Assembly: GCA_030620095.1 (NCBI GenBank)
Contig: JAUTXW010000881.1
Location: 62,001-126,000, forward strand
Direction of reading: 5' to 3'
Length of the DNA: 64,000 nt
Origin: Kuschelorhynchus macadamiae
Lineage: Eukaryota; Arthropoda; Insecta; Coleoptera; Curculionidae
Shown here piece after piece: positions 34,814 to 46,640 of this stretch. A program made the position numbers and the translations under genes. The notes under the pieces are model-generated. The model was given only the letters and a program-made list of their open reading frames with translations, was not told the DNA's origin and did not search any database. Each line of letters opens with the position of its first letter. Position 1 is the stretch's first letter.

Positions 34814-35434
34814 CCATTGAAAATGAAATGTGAATGAATGTAAAATTGTTCATAATGTTGTCAAGTCATGGTGAACTACGTAAGATCGATTATACAGAAG
34901 AGTTTTTTACGTGCTTAACAACGAAAAATAACGTAGTTCCTTTCAGTGTTTGGCACCGGCGATTGGGTTACCTTAGTGAGAGTCGACTTCAAGAAGGAAT
35001 CGTTGATAAAATCAGTACATTAAATGGAAAAGAACATTTCTTTTACAACGGATTTGTAAAAGGAAAGGAGCATAGAGATCCATTTCCGAAATGCAACAGA
35101 AATTCTTTATTGATAAACAATATTTTCCATTGAAAATGAAATGTGAATGAATGTAAAATTGTTCATAATGTTGTCAAGTCATGGTGAACTACGTAAGATC
35201 GATTATACAGAAGAGTTTTTTACGTGCTTAACAACGAAAAATAACGTAGTTCCTTTCAGTGTTTGGCACCGGCGATTGGGTTACCTTATGAGATATCAAG
35301 AAGGAATCGTTGATAAAATCAGTACATTAAATGGAAAAGAACATTTCTTTTACAACGGATTTGTAAAAGGAAAGGAGCATAGAGATCCATTTCCGAAATG
35401 CAACAGAAATTCTTTATTGATAAACAATATTTTC
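34814..35434 (+). repeat. Tandem 314-bp duplication of a Copia gene scrap
   Basis: 34814-35127 and 35128-35434 are head-to-tail copies, nearly identical apart from a small replacement (AGTGAGAGTCGACTTCAAG versus ATGAGATATCAAG) and different 3' tails. The duplication boundary is CCATTGAAAATGAAATGTGA in both. High identity implies a recent event, younger than most elements here. Confidence 0.9.
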
Positions 35435-35650
35435 TTATATTTACTTGAACCGTATACGATTTTATATATATATATAAATACTAGCTTTTACTGCAGATAA
35501 CGGTAAAGAATTTGTCAATAAAGATTTTAAAGTTTTTAGGTGAACATAGCATTAAGCGTTTGTAGAGTTCACTCCATTGCAAAGGTGTTACTGAGTCAAC
35601 AGAACATTAGTTGAAAAAAAAAAACCGTTAAATGTTTATGTGCGGGTTTG
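34834..35650 (+). pseudogene. Copia-type retrotransposon fragment (gag-pre-integrase, integrase)
   Basis: Each tandem unit encodes the gag-pre-integrase region of a Copia-type LTR retrotransposon, seen as FSVWHRRLGYL and HFFYNGFVKG, with the usual zinc-binding cysteines of the family replaced. After the second unit, about 35490-35560, SDNGKEF- and NKDFK-like words mark the integrase core around its second catalytic Asp. No protease, RT, RNase H or LTR was found. It lies inside coracle intron 1 and is dead. Confidence 0.75.
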
Positions 35651-36190
35651 AGATTTGTGAACATTTTTCTAGACGTCATTCCAAATCCAATGATTCCTCA
35701 TTCATATTTTTACTAGTAGTACCAAGAATTAAAACCATTTGGTTCGTGCTACACTAGAAGCAAAATGGTTAAAGATGATACCAGAAGAATTAAATTTTTT
35801 TATGTTGCCTATAAGCTCAACTACCCCGAATAGTGAATCGAAGAAAACCGTAGACTTTACTAACTCACTCAGGAATGAGACAAATAGATATCCCACATCA
35901 GAGATGCTGCTAAGAATAGACAGAAATGGTTGCAGGCAGAAGCATGAATGGCGTAGGGCGTCTATGGGCATTTTAAATCTGCAATATGTTCGAAGAAAGA
36001 AGAAGTGCTTCATAAGTGGGGGTGCTGGAAGATGTTACTCTTTACCTCTTTAAGAATTATCACATGTTTATGTCATATTTTATATAATGTTGGAGATAAT
36101 AATAAATAATCTTGAAAATTTACCACTAATCGACTAAACCCGGGTTAGTGTCACTGAACCTATTTTTTTATATATATTAATGATACTTAC

Positions 36191-36357
36191 ATCAATTTTA
36201 AGTGTTAGTTGTGATCCATCAAGCATAGTAACTTCAGTCCATTCGAACAAACCATTTTTACTGCCTTTTACGTCTTTTGTAGTTGCCAGCTTCTTTGCTG
36301 GAGAAGCTTCGTTATCGACTACCATTTTCTTTTCTTCAGGCATCCTTGCCTAGTGTT
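36191..36357 (-). CDS. cora: coracle (protein 4.1), first coding exon
   Basis: First coding exon of the insect protein 4.1 homologue coracle, a FERM-domain scaffold that links septate-junction membrane proteins to the cortical cytoskeleton. The ATG is at 36343 and opens with MPEEKKMVVDNEASPAKK. Fourteen bases of 5' UTR precede it, down to an acceptor (TTGCAG) at 36358-36360, so transcription must begin in a non-coding exon further upstream that I could not locate. The exon codes for 51 residues and ends in phase 0 at a GTAAGT donor (36185-36190). The tail LFEWTEVTMLDGSQLTLKID begins the ubiquitin-like F1 lobe, where 4.1 proteins read V-x-x-L-D-G. The family call rests on the continuity of all ten exons. 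Family membership is near certain; the choice of this ATG is likely because no upstream in-frame coding is joined to it. Confidence 0.94.
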
Positions 36358-36359
36358 CT

Positions 36360-38105
36360 GCAATGAGAAACCAATACATTATTTTAACAACAATATTGCT
36401 TTATACTTATTAAAATTACTAGAAAATCATGCACGCTTAAATTGCCTACTGCATAAAACTCCCAGTGACATTTTTGTTGGGACAAATTTTTCAAAAAATT
36501 TTTCGTTTTTCAAGCAAACCATTTAAAGTTGAATTTTAAGAAATTGAACCATCATTTGCAGTTTAGGGGTCTGTATAAATAAAAGCAGTAGTTTTTTTAA
36601 TAATTTTGGTATTTTTTAGTAACCCTTAATAAATTTAATATAATAAATTAAAATATAATCTAACTTTTATTGGAGAATTCAAATATACAATAAAATACAG
36701 CGTGTTACATTAAAAAATGTAACTTTAATATGCCACGTGTTTTTGACGCACCCTGTATACCTGCAGATAATTTAAAATTGTAGCCCTGTCTAATCTGCAT
36801 ATATCATTTAAGTTGCATTAAAAAAGAAAGTACCGTTCAATAGTTAGAGATCGACCTGTATAATGGTTTTAATAATTATATATTTTTGGACACTCGGTAC
36901 ATGAAGGGTTACTGACAAAGAAAAAAAAACTCAATTGGGTATAAGTCTACTTAAAAAGTATATAGAATTGGTAATTTCAAAAAAAAAAATGTGTTAGTTT
37001 TAAGTTTAAAAAAAATAATCAAAATTACTCAGTCTAGGGTAATAATTCTACGAAATTAAAAAACAGTCCTAAGGTATGAAATCAGTTTTGGCAAATATAA
37101 TAATGAAAAGTAAAAATACCCTTTACAGAATTCAGAGAACAAGTCCAATTTAAGAAAATAAGAAAGGTATAACAATACGGTCTGAAAAATTATTTAAAAT
37201 GCTCATGAAGTAAAATTAACATTTACAAAGGCAAAATTTACTTTACTTTTTTTAAAAATGTCCTTGAGGAAGCCATAACAATTTTAAAAATATCATTTTT
37301 AATAAGAGTGCTTAATTTAGAGTGAAAAATGCGTATTTTAAGACAAAAATTAACAGACAAAAAATCAGATATCAAAATTTTCAGAAATTAGTTTTGTTTA
37401 CAATTATAGCCATGAAGCCATTTGAATTTAGGTCGAATTTAAAAAACAATCTAGTTCAATTGCACATTAGTGTATTTCTCGAAACCCAAAATTGTTTCGC
37501 TATAGCTCGAAAAATGCCCGATCTAGTTAGAGTATTGATTAAAAGGAAAATACATTGTCAATGATACAGTTCGAACGCCATTAATTTAAAGTAATCCATA
37601 TTATTACGTCGTATTTCACATTGATTATTTTTAATCCGAATACTGTTCACAAAATGTATTAGGGCGTATCAAAATAAGAAAACAGGTCATCTCATTAGAC
37701 GCGTCTGTCATCGATAAAACCATGTGAACCGTGAAATTGTGTCAACAACGGTTAATTATGTGCGATACGTAAAGGCGTTTCAAATGAGTGACCTTAAAAG
37801 GGGGGCTGTGGAACGTTTGATACATATTAACAGAAAAAGACACATCATATTTCACGGATGTTAACTTCCAGGTTAATACAATTATTCTACATATACAGTG
37901 ACAAAGAGGAATGTGTGACATTTACTAGTTATTTATGTTATAAGGATAGAAATAACGATCAATATGAAACTATCCGTAACTATTACACAACAATCAAAAT
38001 TGTAAACCACCTATAAATTTTAAGTTATAGAATACATCAGTTATTTTTAATTTATTCCAAAATTTGTATATAATTTTTATATATTTTTATATTAAAATAA
38101 ATTTA
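36360..38105. other. Upstream region of coracle, no element identified
   Basis: Non-coding sequence just 5' of the first coding exon, so either intron of the 5' UTR or promoter-proximal. An orphan CGCACCCTGTATA boundary is at about 36749. I could not identify a TATA box, an initiator or an upstream exon with confidence. Confidence 0.45.
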
Positions 38106-38109
38106 AAGC

Positions 38110-39220
38110 AAGGAAAAAAATCAATATATTCTAACTTTTTTGCAAATGCTGACTTTCGTTTATATTCCTTGTCGCTTTCTGCCATAAGAAACCAACAGTA
38201 ATCCCCCATCTTTGCAGGATTCCATCTGCCTTGGTAGCATTGCTCCATTGTTAGTATATTTGGTGGAACCTTTCTTCTTGCTCGTCACTAACTGCAACCA
38301 AATTTTCCGGAAAAAAATTTTAATGGGGGTGCAAAATGTATATTTTAAGAGATATGCGACGGCCCATTTTGCAGTAGTCTTCAAGTAGTTATTTAACAAG
38401 TTTTTCGTAGTTTTCTACTTTTTTGTTTCATAAAAATTCCGAAACAATTCTTTTAAAAGACCTCCACGCAGCTAATTCAACGGCAAGGTTAATTGATTTT
38501 TGATCAAACTTTTCATCCCTTAGTATTATTCTAATTTGTGGTCCTACAAATATCCTTCCTTAAGATTATCACTTAGATTAGAAAAAATTGTTTAAGGTAT
38601 TTTATGAAATTTTCCATCAATCTCAGTTTAATGTGGAATGGAGATAACAGAACTTTACGTTAGTTTGGCCTGGAATAAATTGATCTCTCTGAAACCATTC
38701 TTTTACTTGGTAATGGCCCTGAGTTGCTTTACTGTCCCAAAGACAATTAAAACAGTAATACTTGGTAAATCCACCCCAAAACCCTAGAACAGTCCTATGA
38801 CTTTTACGCCACCACATATCTGCCACTTATACGTAGCATAGCTTATTGCATTTAGAATAAGTGACATATTTTCGTATGTTTCCTTCATGTCAAATGTAAG
38901 CGCAACATGAATAGAGGGTCTTTTATTGCCATTATGGAGCAGCACTGCTTTTAAACTTATTTTAAAAGAATCTGTAGATTAGCGCCATCGTCCAGTTAGT
39001 TATTTGGATTAACACTCACTTTATTCTGCATAGTAAAAAACGAGGATATCTCCTGGTTATGGTTCCTAAATATTATAACTTTGATTCCAGTGGCAAGTAA
39101 ATTCCATTGTTGTAATCTTGAACCTAATAGTTCAGCATAATCTTTGGACAATTGGAGGTCCCGAACTAGATCATTTAATTCAGCTTGTTCGGTTTATTGG
39201 GGTGCTTTTTCTTCACTTTC
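38110..39220 (-). pseudogene. Relic of an uncharacterised repeat-amplified arthropod protein
   Basis: From 39190 downward, several minus-strand frames in order read DLQLSKDYAELLGSRLQQWN, LLATGIKV, ISLKAVLLHNGNKRPSIHVA, MKETYENMSLILNAI, GFTKYYCFNCLWDSKATQGH, KEWFQRDQFIPGQTNVKF and FFPENLVAVSDEQEERFHQ. From memory of arthropod proteomes these ordered words belong to a widely multiplied protein family that behaves like a transposon cargo; I know no accepted name. At least six frameshifts or stops occur. The ORFs at 38160-38399 and 38623-38826 are pieces of it. Confidence 0.65.
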
Positions 39221-39229
39221 GGATAAATA

Positions 39230-39493
39230 ATATTCTCTCAATATGCCGGGGGCGCTAGAACACATTTTTTTTTTAATTCCAACAAACATTACTTTTTAGA
39301 GTAATTTCATTTCGGTATTTCGACCCTTATAATTTGAATAACTATTTCTGGTCAATTCTTGCCAATATAGGTTATTTTATAATAATATAATACAGAACTA
39401 TCTGATATGTAAAAAAGGTATATTCGTATTGTAAAATATTTACTAAACTGTGTCAGTTGTATAGTTTCTGTTTATATGTTATCAAAAAAAAAA

Positions 39494-39548
<55 letters not shown>

Positions 39549-41365
39549 TTTCGTAATAACAAAAAAAAACACAATCTACAATAGCACTATGATATGGAGG
39601 TGGAACACCCCTGTATAGTCATTTTTTTGTGAAAATGGTGGAGTACCAATAAAACCTGACCAGGTCGCGGTTCACAGACAAATTAAATATCACGGTTTTT
39701 CGCGTTAAAGTATTTGCTATGTAAGTGGAAACAATTATATATTAGGTTAAAGATCACCGAAAGGAGGACGATTACATTTGCTCGGACATTCGAGCTGTTG
39801 GAAAATTTGAAGATGCCTTGGGAATGGTGGATATTATTTGGATCCCTAGCCTTTTAGTGGCGAAAGAACAGATGAACTCGGTATACTTGAAACCACAACC
39901 CCTTTTCTGAGATAAGAGCAATCAATAGCAATATTAAAACGGAATAAATAAACCCAGTGCTCTGCCACTTGTAATAATGTCTAACCAATGACATGGCAAA
40001 CTAGAGATTTCCAGTTCGAGCCTAACAATGCTAGATCAGAATAGTTTCTGAATAGGAATCGTACCCTAAATCTTCCTAGTGAATGTTTTAAATGAACACT
40101 AAAGATTAAAGGGACATCTGATATAAATTGGGGTTAACTAAACCCATATGTTAGAATTACCTACAGATGATGAGGAGAAACCTTAACACTTTAAACGGCT
40201 GTAGTGTCACTAAATCATTAGTGCTGCGCCCTCACATCTAAAGGTAAGAATAAGCTAGGCGATAAGTAGTAATAGTGGTTTGAGGTAAATAGAAGTCCGT
40301 GTATTCTGACTACTATTCCTATACATGAGGGGGAATATGTAGACATTTCATGGTCTGCCATCATGCAGTTGATGTCTGTTGATTCATCATGTTCTTACAA
40401 CAAAATGTCGACTTAATTTTCCTGTGTGCGGTATTTTAAAGTAGTAACAGCCACAAATCATCTTAATCAGCAGAATAACCCGAAGTAATTTCTAGAGTGC
40501 ACGATTTGTAAAAAGTCATGCAATGCTTGTAACTAATGATATAATTCCTTTCTTTTAGCATCAGATCGTGTAATTGTCACGTAGGTATACGTGTTATTCT
40601 GCATATTATATATAACAAATAATGAATCAAAGGAATTATTAATTATTTTGAGAGATGTTTTCACGCGCATTAGATATTGTTTGCTATGGATAATATTAAG
40701 AGAGATGAAATGATTAATATCACAGGAAAAGTGGTATTTGTTACTTAACTTTGTGTGCCTTGAATAGAACAAGTTGAACCCCATATATACTATATAGTAA
40801 CGTCGTTAATACTGTTTTTAAGTGATGGAAAACACTTCAAATAATTGTAAAAATAATTGTTTTAGTATTGGTCTTTGCGAGGGTTTTTGGTTAACTGATA
40901 ACATTTTATCTGAAAGTTCTTTGCCAATAAGCAGTTTATTTTCATCTAACAAGATCTATCCGATACCTTCCACAATGTAATGCACGTAGATTCTGAAAAC
41001 AGCCGTTTTTGTTTTGAAATTTGATCCATTTACAACTGAAACATTGTTACGGCAATTATTATTATTATTATTCCTATTAAACAGGCGTCAAATTTCGCTT
41101 TATGGAGCGGCAAACATTGTAAATCTTCACGCTACTTGAGTCGGATTATTATTTACACCTTGATTTGACATTCATGTCGCGATCGAAGCGTTGAGATAAA
41201 TCGATGACAGCATAATACAAGCGTGTGTCTATAAATTAAGGCTTAATATTTGTTCAATTAAGCGTTAAGTTTACTAACTTTGTATACAGAGTGATTCAAA
41301 AATGGATCGAAACGAATTGGGTAGTAATTCCCAACCTATACAATAAATCATTAGCATAATAATAA
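39230..41365. other. Intergenic segment with one microsatellite
   Basis: (TA)n at 39495-39541. The ORF at 40533-40784 is unsupported. A TATACAGAGTGATTCAAAAA boundary at 41287 stands just outside the nested palindrome. Confidence 0.5.
39495..39541. repeat. (TA)n microsatellite
   Basis: About 47 bp of alternating AT, directly visible. Confidence 0.95.
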
Positions 41366-41367
41366 AA

Positions 41368-43300
41368 GACCCGGCGCATTTCTTATAGAAAATCGCTATC
41401 AGTCAATCTCTCTGGAAATGTGATATGTTAAAGTTCTCGACCTCCTGATCAAAAGCTCGCATGGTCACTACTTAATCCTGCCTCTAGTTTTTTATATACA
41501 AGGAGTCAAAATTGGAATTTTGCATTTTCCATACGTCATGAAAATTTTTATTTTTTTTTTATTTCAATTAATTAATACGCATTTAGTCGCGATAGTCGCT
41601 TAGAATATTTTTGACAAGAAGCTAAGGTATGTAACTTATACAGAGTGAAGCTGTATTTAAGAATTCGGACATTTTTGTTTCATATTAGGCTGCACCTACA
41701 ACATTAAAGCTCCATTACACTCAAACAAATAGTCAAATATTGGTGAATTTTTGACATGTTTATCAAAATTAAATAAAAATTAAATAATTGTAACGAAAGT
41801 TTTTGCACATAGCTAACATTAGACTGGCCATGAATTTTAATACAAAAGTTTTGTAACGCATTATATTATCTGAAAATCAGGATCATCATTTTATAGCGGG
41901 AATAGTTAAATATTCACTAAAATTGATACATTTTAATTATCGGACGAATATTATCATTAAATGCAGCTTTAATATAATTTAATTAAGAATAAAATAATAC
42001 AGGGGGTTTCATAAAATTCTAGACTAATTATGCTGTTATGGTTACGGCAGATTTACCTAATTTTTCATAATTTCTCACTGTGTTAAATATAAGAAAACAC
42101 AAAATGGAAAGGGCGATGGGATAGTACATCTTTTGAAGTCTTTTTTACAATAATTTATGTCCAAAATATAAGGTGTTTATAATTACAGTTCGAAATAAAA
42201 AATATTAAAGTATATTTACGGGGGGTTTCATAAAGAAAAAGCACCCTGTAAATAAAAAAGTATATTTAGTCATGATCATAAGAAAATATTAATTAAGAAT
42301 CATGTGAGGAATAAAACACCTCAAGTTTTTAGGAATTTTTATTTTCCATAAATGTTTAATTAATTTAATAAATTAAAGTCTGCAAATTTTAATTTTCAAT
42401 CTTTACTAGTTCAAATAATAAAAGGAGACCCGTTAAAGTGACACACTGTATTTATATTAACTAAATATAAGAATATTAATAATAGGTTATAGATGTAGGC
42501 ATCTAAATTTTAATTTTGGCGTTACAATTCACTCTTAGTTTTCCTTATTAAAAAATGTGAAAATATTAGAACAAAAAAAGGAACTATTTATCAAACATCT
42601 TGTGTATTAATATTATATTAATAGAATTTTTTGAGTTTTTGAGGAATTATTATGAAAAATCAAGTGAATCTGACTATCCGTAATCCCATAGTTTTTCTAG
42701 AATTTTATGAAACACCCTGTATCATTTTATTTTCAATTATATTATTAAAACTTTATCGACTGACAATAATATGAATTCGATAATAGATAAAATGTGTCAA
42801 TTTAACTGGCTATTAAAGTATCCTAGGTCTAAACAGATTAGATCTAGAATTTCAGATAATGCCATAGTTTATAAATTTTGTATATTAAACTTCATGGCCA
42901 CTGTAATATCAACTATTTACAAAAATGTGCAATAAAATTCTTCAAATTACATTTAATTTTGATAAACATATCCTAAATCCAGCAAAACCTGGCCTGACTG
43001 TTTTAGTGTAATAAAGTAAAAACTGGAATTTTAATATTTTAGGTACAATCGAATATGAAAGAAACATTATTGCATCCTGGAATACAGCTTCACCCTGTAT
43101 AAGTTTATTATTACTTTTACTTACATTAACACATAAAACGTGGAAAATACAAAAACTTCGTCACCCTGTATATCAAAAACTAGCCGCAGGATTTAGTTAT
43201 GCCCATGAAAGCTTTTGATCACGGAATCGAGAACTATAACATATCACATTTTCAGAAAAATTGACTGAAAGCCATTTTTCCATAAGAAATGTGCGTGGTC
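41368..43300. repeat. 1.9-kb nested palindrome with three concentric element boundaries
   Basis: Arms 41368-41999 and 42720-43300 are inverted copies, for example GTGATATGTTAAAGTTCTCG versus its complement at 43220-43250, and GTTTATCAAAATTAAAT near 41758 and 42958. Paired TA-flanked ends CA(G/A)(G/A)G(T/A)G lie at 41499/43168, 41641/43097 and 42000/42719. No coding capacity was found in any shell. Confidence 0.8.
42000..42719. mobile_element. Innermost TA-flanked non-autonomous element
   Basis: Ends CAGGGGGTTTCATAAAATTC and GAATTTTATGAAACACCCTG with TA on each side. The inverted similarity runs about 80 bp inward. It is non-coding. A 30-bp unit with similar ends (CGGGGGGTTTC to GCACCCTG) sits inside at 42219-42248. 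Confidence 0.8.
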
Positions 43301-43434
43301 CTTTGTCTAGCTTCGTTGTCCCTTCTATATCATCTGAATGTATTTTGAGTTCACTAATATATTCAAAATTCGGGTATAAAAAGAATGGCTCAGATTACCT
43401 CCTTGTCTTACTTCATAAATTTTAAATCATTTAA

Positions 43435-43960
43435 ATATGGAGGAACAAAATGGCGGCCTAGTAAAATGATAAAAAAATATTATTATTAAAAAAATAATTG
43501 TCCAGTTTACCTCAAAGTTTACACAAAAATCGAATGTTACATAGGAATGAACTGGTAATATTTTGGTACGAATTCAAGATGGCAAAATAAAATTTTCATA
43601 AAAACAGCCTGAAAAAAACACTACCTACTTTTTGCAAGAATTAAGTGTGATATAAACTTGTGGTACGATTTCAAGATGGCGGAATAAAATGACGATTATA
43701 TAAAATATTTAAGAAATCAACGTAAAAAACCTTGTTGTACAAACTTTAAATTTTGAATAAAAATTAGATGTGATATAGAGGCAGTTGTAAAATATTGGTA
43801 GGAATTCAACATGACGGACAAAATGATGGTATAGTGAGATTTTAAAAAAAGATCACTGTAAAAAACTACTTATTCAATTTATTTTAAATTATACCCAAAA
43901 ATCAAGTATGGCATTGGTAGAAACTTGCCAATTAAAACAAAATTAACATACTTATTTTGA
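43435..43960 (-). repeat. Dispersed CGCCATTTTGTT repeat, minus copies
   Basis: GGAACAAAATGGCGGCCTAG, CAAGATGGCAAAATAAAATT and CAAGATGGCGGAATAAAATG are inverted copies of the family blocks listed at 5590. They form an irregular tandem of three to four units. Confidence 0.7.
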
Positions 43961-44011
43961 CGCATCAAATTTATCAACTTATGGCGTTAGTCTAATTTTT
44001 AAGGTTTGAAT

Positions 44012-44929
44012 TAGTGATGCCGCCGAATCCACTTTTTGAAAATACCGGTTACCGGAACCTACTGCAACATTTTGGTCGAATCCTGGACCGGAACCGGAAC
44101 CAATGTCAATATTTTGCCAGGAAACGCATTAAAAATATTGATGGTTTTTTCGTGCTTGCTTGTTCCTCGATGGGCATTTTTTTATACGGCCGCGTTTAGT
44201 CTTCCATGGTTTTTTTATTATCGATTTTTATTGTAACTTCAATTGTTTTTTGAAAAACATACTAAAGCCCATGTTATGACAGAATTCCGTAAACTATACA
44301 ATACTGACATTAACTGTACAGAAATTATTCTGGAAGACGGCGACGTAGAATCAACCAAATTGCTTTGAGCCGGCAGAATTTGACAGAGGTGGAACGGTAT
44401 CTACAACAAAATCTTCTAAAAAGAGCTCAAAATCCCTTAGAATGGTGAAAAAAAACGCAGAAAATTTTCCATTTTTGTCAAAAGAAACAAAAAAATATTT
44501 ATCTGCGTCCGCATCAAGTGTCTACAGTGAAAGACTTTTCACAAGCAGGCGACGTATATGAGAAAAAAAGGAATAGACTTTCTGTGACTAATAGGGAAAA
44601 CTAATTTTTCTTCGCCATAATCTGCCGATTATAAATTACAAATACTATTAAAATTCAGTAATGTTAAAAGATTACGTATATGTGTTGTCTTTTATTACAG
44701 ACCTTTGTTTTGAATTCATTTAACTGTTTTGATAAAATAAGCAAAAGTACTTTCTTACTGTCGGCTTTTAACAATTACTATTTTTGAAACTCGGTTCCGG
44801 CCGGATCTAGTATAAAATCCGGTCAAACCAGATTTCCCTCACAAATAAGATCCGATCAAACCGGATAGTTGAAAAATAGGCCGGATCCGCCGGATTCTGG
44901 ATCTGGATTCGGTTCCGGCGGCATCACTA
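44012..44929 (+). mobile_element. hAT transposon, 918 bp, with exact 8-bp target duplication
   Basis: Terminal inverted repeats TAGTGATGCCGCC (44012-44024) and GGCGGCATCACTA (44917-44929) are exact. They are flanked by GTTTGAAT at 44004-44011 and 44930-44937, the 8-bp duplication expected of hAT elements. The subterminal regions are rich in CCGGAACCGG/CCGGATCCGG words. Inside is the last part of a hAT transposase. The element interrupts the uncharacterised coding relic that continues at 44945. Confidence 0.95.
44375..44640 (+). pseudogene. hAT transposase C-terminal dimerisation domain
   Basis: Across two frames: VERYLQQNLLKRAQNPLEW, KKNAENFPFLSKETKKYLSA, SASSVYSERLFS and an AGDVYEKKRNRLS tail. 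This is the hAT C-terminal dimerisation domain (LxWW...FPxLSxxA..yLsipaTSaxSERxFSxAG). The conserved SERxFS is kept. All upstream transposase is deleted, so the copy is non-autonomous. Confidence 0.9.
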
Positions 44930-44944
44930 GTTTGAATTTCTGTT

Positions 44945-46640
44945 ACTATCCTAAACGTAGTTTAGGGAAAAAATGAAAAGAAGAAGAGAAAAGTTAAAAA
45001 GAGAAGAAAAATACTAAGATTATAAGAAAATAACATAGAAAATCTTGCAAAAAATGCAGTGCAAAAAAAAGCTGCTATTGCTAAGCTACCTCCATCAAGA
45101 AGAAAACAATTAAAATAAATATTAAGAGAAAAAGTTAAAGAGCGAGTTGCTAAATGCCGACTTTTAAAAAGAAATTCAAAACTCAGCTGCGGATTCAAGT
45201 GTCCGACTTTTAGAACAGGGTGCATGAGCATGAGCATGAGCGCGGAGGTCGTTACCATAATCTCCTATAAAACGAAAACATGTTTTAAATAGGCTTTTGG
45301 CTAAAGTCTAAGAAACGCAGCAATAACCTTCTTTAAACGTTCTTTTCATCTTTAAATCGAGATAATCACAGAAATTCGACAATTCAATATAAGAGACGAT
45401 ATCCGTCAATCCCTGATATGTAAGATTTCATTACGATCAGAGAACAAGCTAAACAAAAGGTCCAGATCAGTTTCTGAAACACATGCCTTGTCTATTAAAT
45501 AAAAATGTGAAATTCTGGGGAAGAGCAAGTTTGCTGAATTAAATCCGTAAGGTTTTTTTAAGCAACACATTTTTCCACAACGTGTGCCTTTGTAGATATC
45601 ATGAAAATTATATATTAGTATTAGATGCAATGTATTTCAGGCCGTCCTCGGTACAGCCATGATTTTATTAAACCGGCAATATGTGAAATCCCAACCAAAA
45701 ATGTTGATTACTTAAACGTGTAGCCTCTAAAGATATCTATATTAAATCAAAAACTAATTCAGTATGTAAATGATTGCTATAACTTTGAATTTTCATGGTT
45801 GGTATGGCAAGAAATTGAAGGGAAACTATGTAGAATTTTCTATTCGGGTATAACCTCTGTACCGCATGATAATATACCGGATGTCAACAAAAGTTTGAAC
45901 ATTGCTATGTTAAGCGACGTCAAGCCGATTCCTACCAAAATGACAAAAAATCAGATTTTGCAAACATTTTACATGCATTGCATAGGACGAAATTGAAAGT
46001 TTTCACTGGGCCCAACCACAAATTATCTTGTTTACGGTTTCGGCTTTGGTTTATGGGAAAGCACTATCCTTTAGTTACTATATCTGTTAATCGCAATCAC
46101 AATAAAGAAAGTGTCTGTCTACAAAGTGCACGTCTGGTCAGATTTCTTAATGTTTTGTATATACACCGTATATTTCTAAAGATATTTGAATTACATTTGG
46201 CACTACAAACTGTAGAAAATTATAAAGGGTATAAATTTTTTTCAGATAACGAACCCTTTAATCGCCTCAACAAAAATATACTTAGCAACCCAAACCTACT
46301 TTGAATATATTTATCGGATTCCCTCCTTTGTTTTACAATTTTTAGATCTTTTGGACTTTTTTGATATCTTGCACCGTTTTGAAGTAATTTACAAAAACGT
46401 GTTTAAAAAGATGGATATTTTTAATGGTTTTGGTGGCAGTTTTATTAACTAAATTACGAGGTTGAAACGTTTAACACTGTCTATGTTTTTAAACACATTT
46501 TTCTAAATTACTTCAAAATGATGCAAGATATCGAAAAAGTCCAAGGAACATAAAATTTGAACAATAAAGAAAGAAACCGAAAACTACGTCGCTGTCGTTA
46601 AAGAAATATTTTCGCAAAAGCTACTACAAAAACACTACCT
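44945..46640 (+). pseudogene. Relic of a second uncharacterised arthropod repeat protein
   Basis: Ordered words in shifting plus frames: MKRRREKLKREEKY and LPPSRRKQLK (basic N-terminus), then TFFHNVCLCRYHENYILVLD at 45568-45627, WLVWQEIEGKLCRIFYSG, FEHCYVKRRQADSYQNDKKS, CIAQDEIESFHWAQPQI and GKALSF. I recognise these as the conserved words of a protein family present in many copies in arthropods and other invertebrates, with Cys/His clusters (CLCxYHEN) and no settled function. Many frameshifts show it is dead. The ORFs at 45799-45996 and 45978-46304 are parts of it. Confidence 0.6.
46348..46547. repeat. Foldback with 64-bp arms
   Basis: 46348-46412 and 46484-46547 are inverted copies (TTGGACTTTTTTGATATCTTGCA; TTTTGAAGTAATTTACAAAAA and GTGTTTAAAAA), with a 70-bp loop. 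Confidence 0.8.

Noticed and set aside
35739..36053. 104-residue plus-strand ORF beside the first coracle exon
   Set aside because: No family signature; it overlaps a minus-strand ORF of equal length and follows Copia debris.
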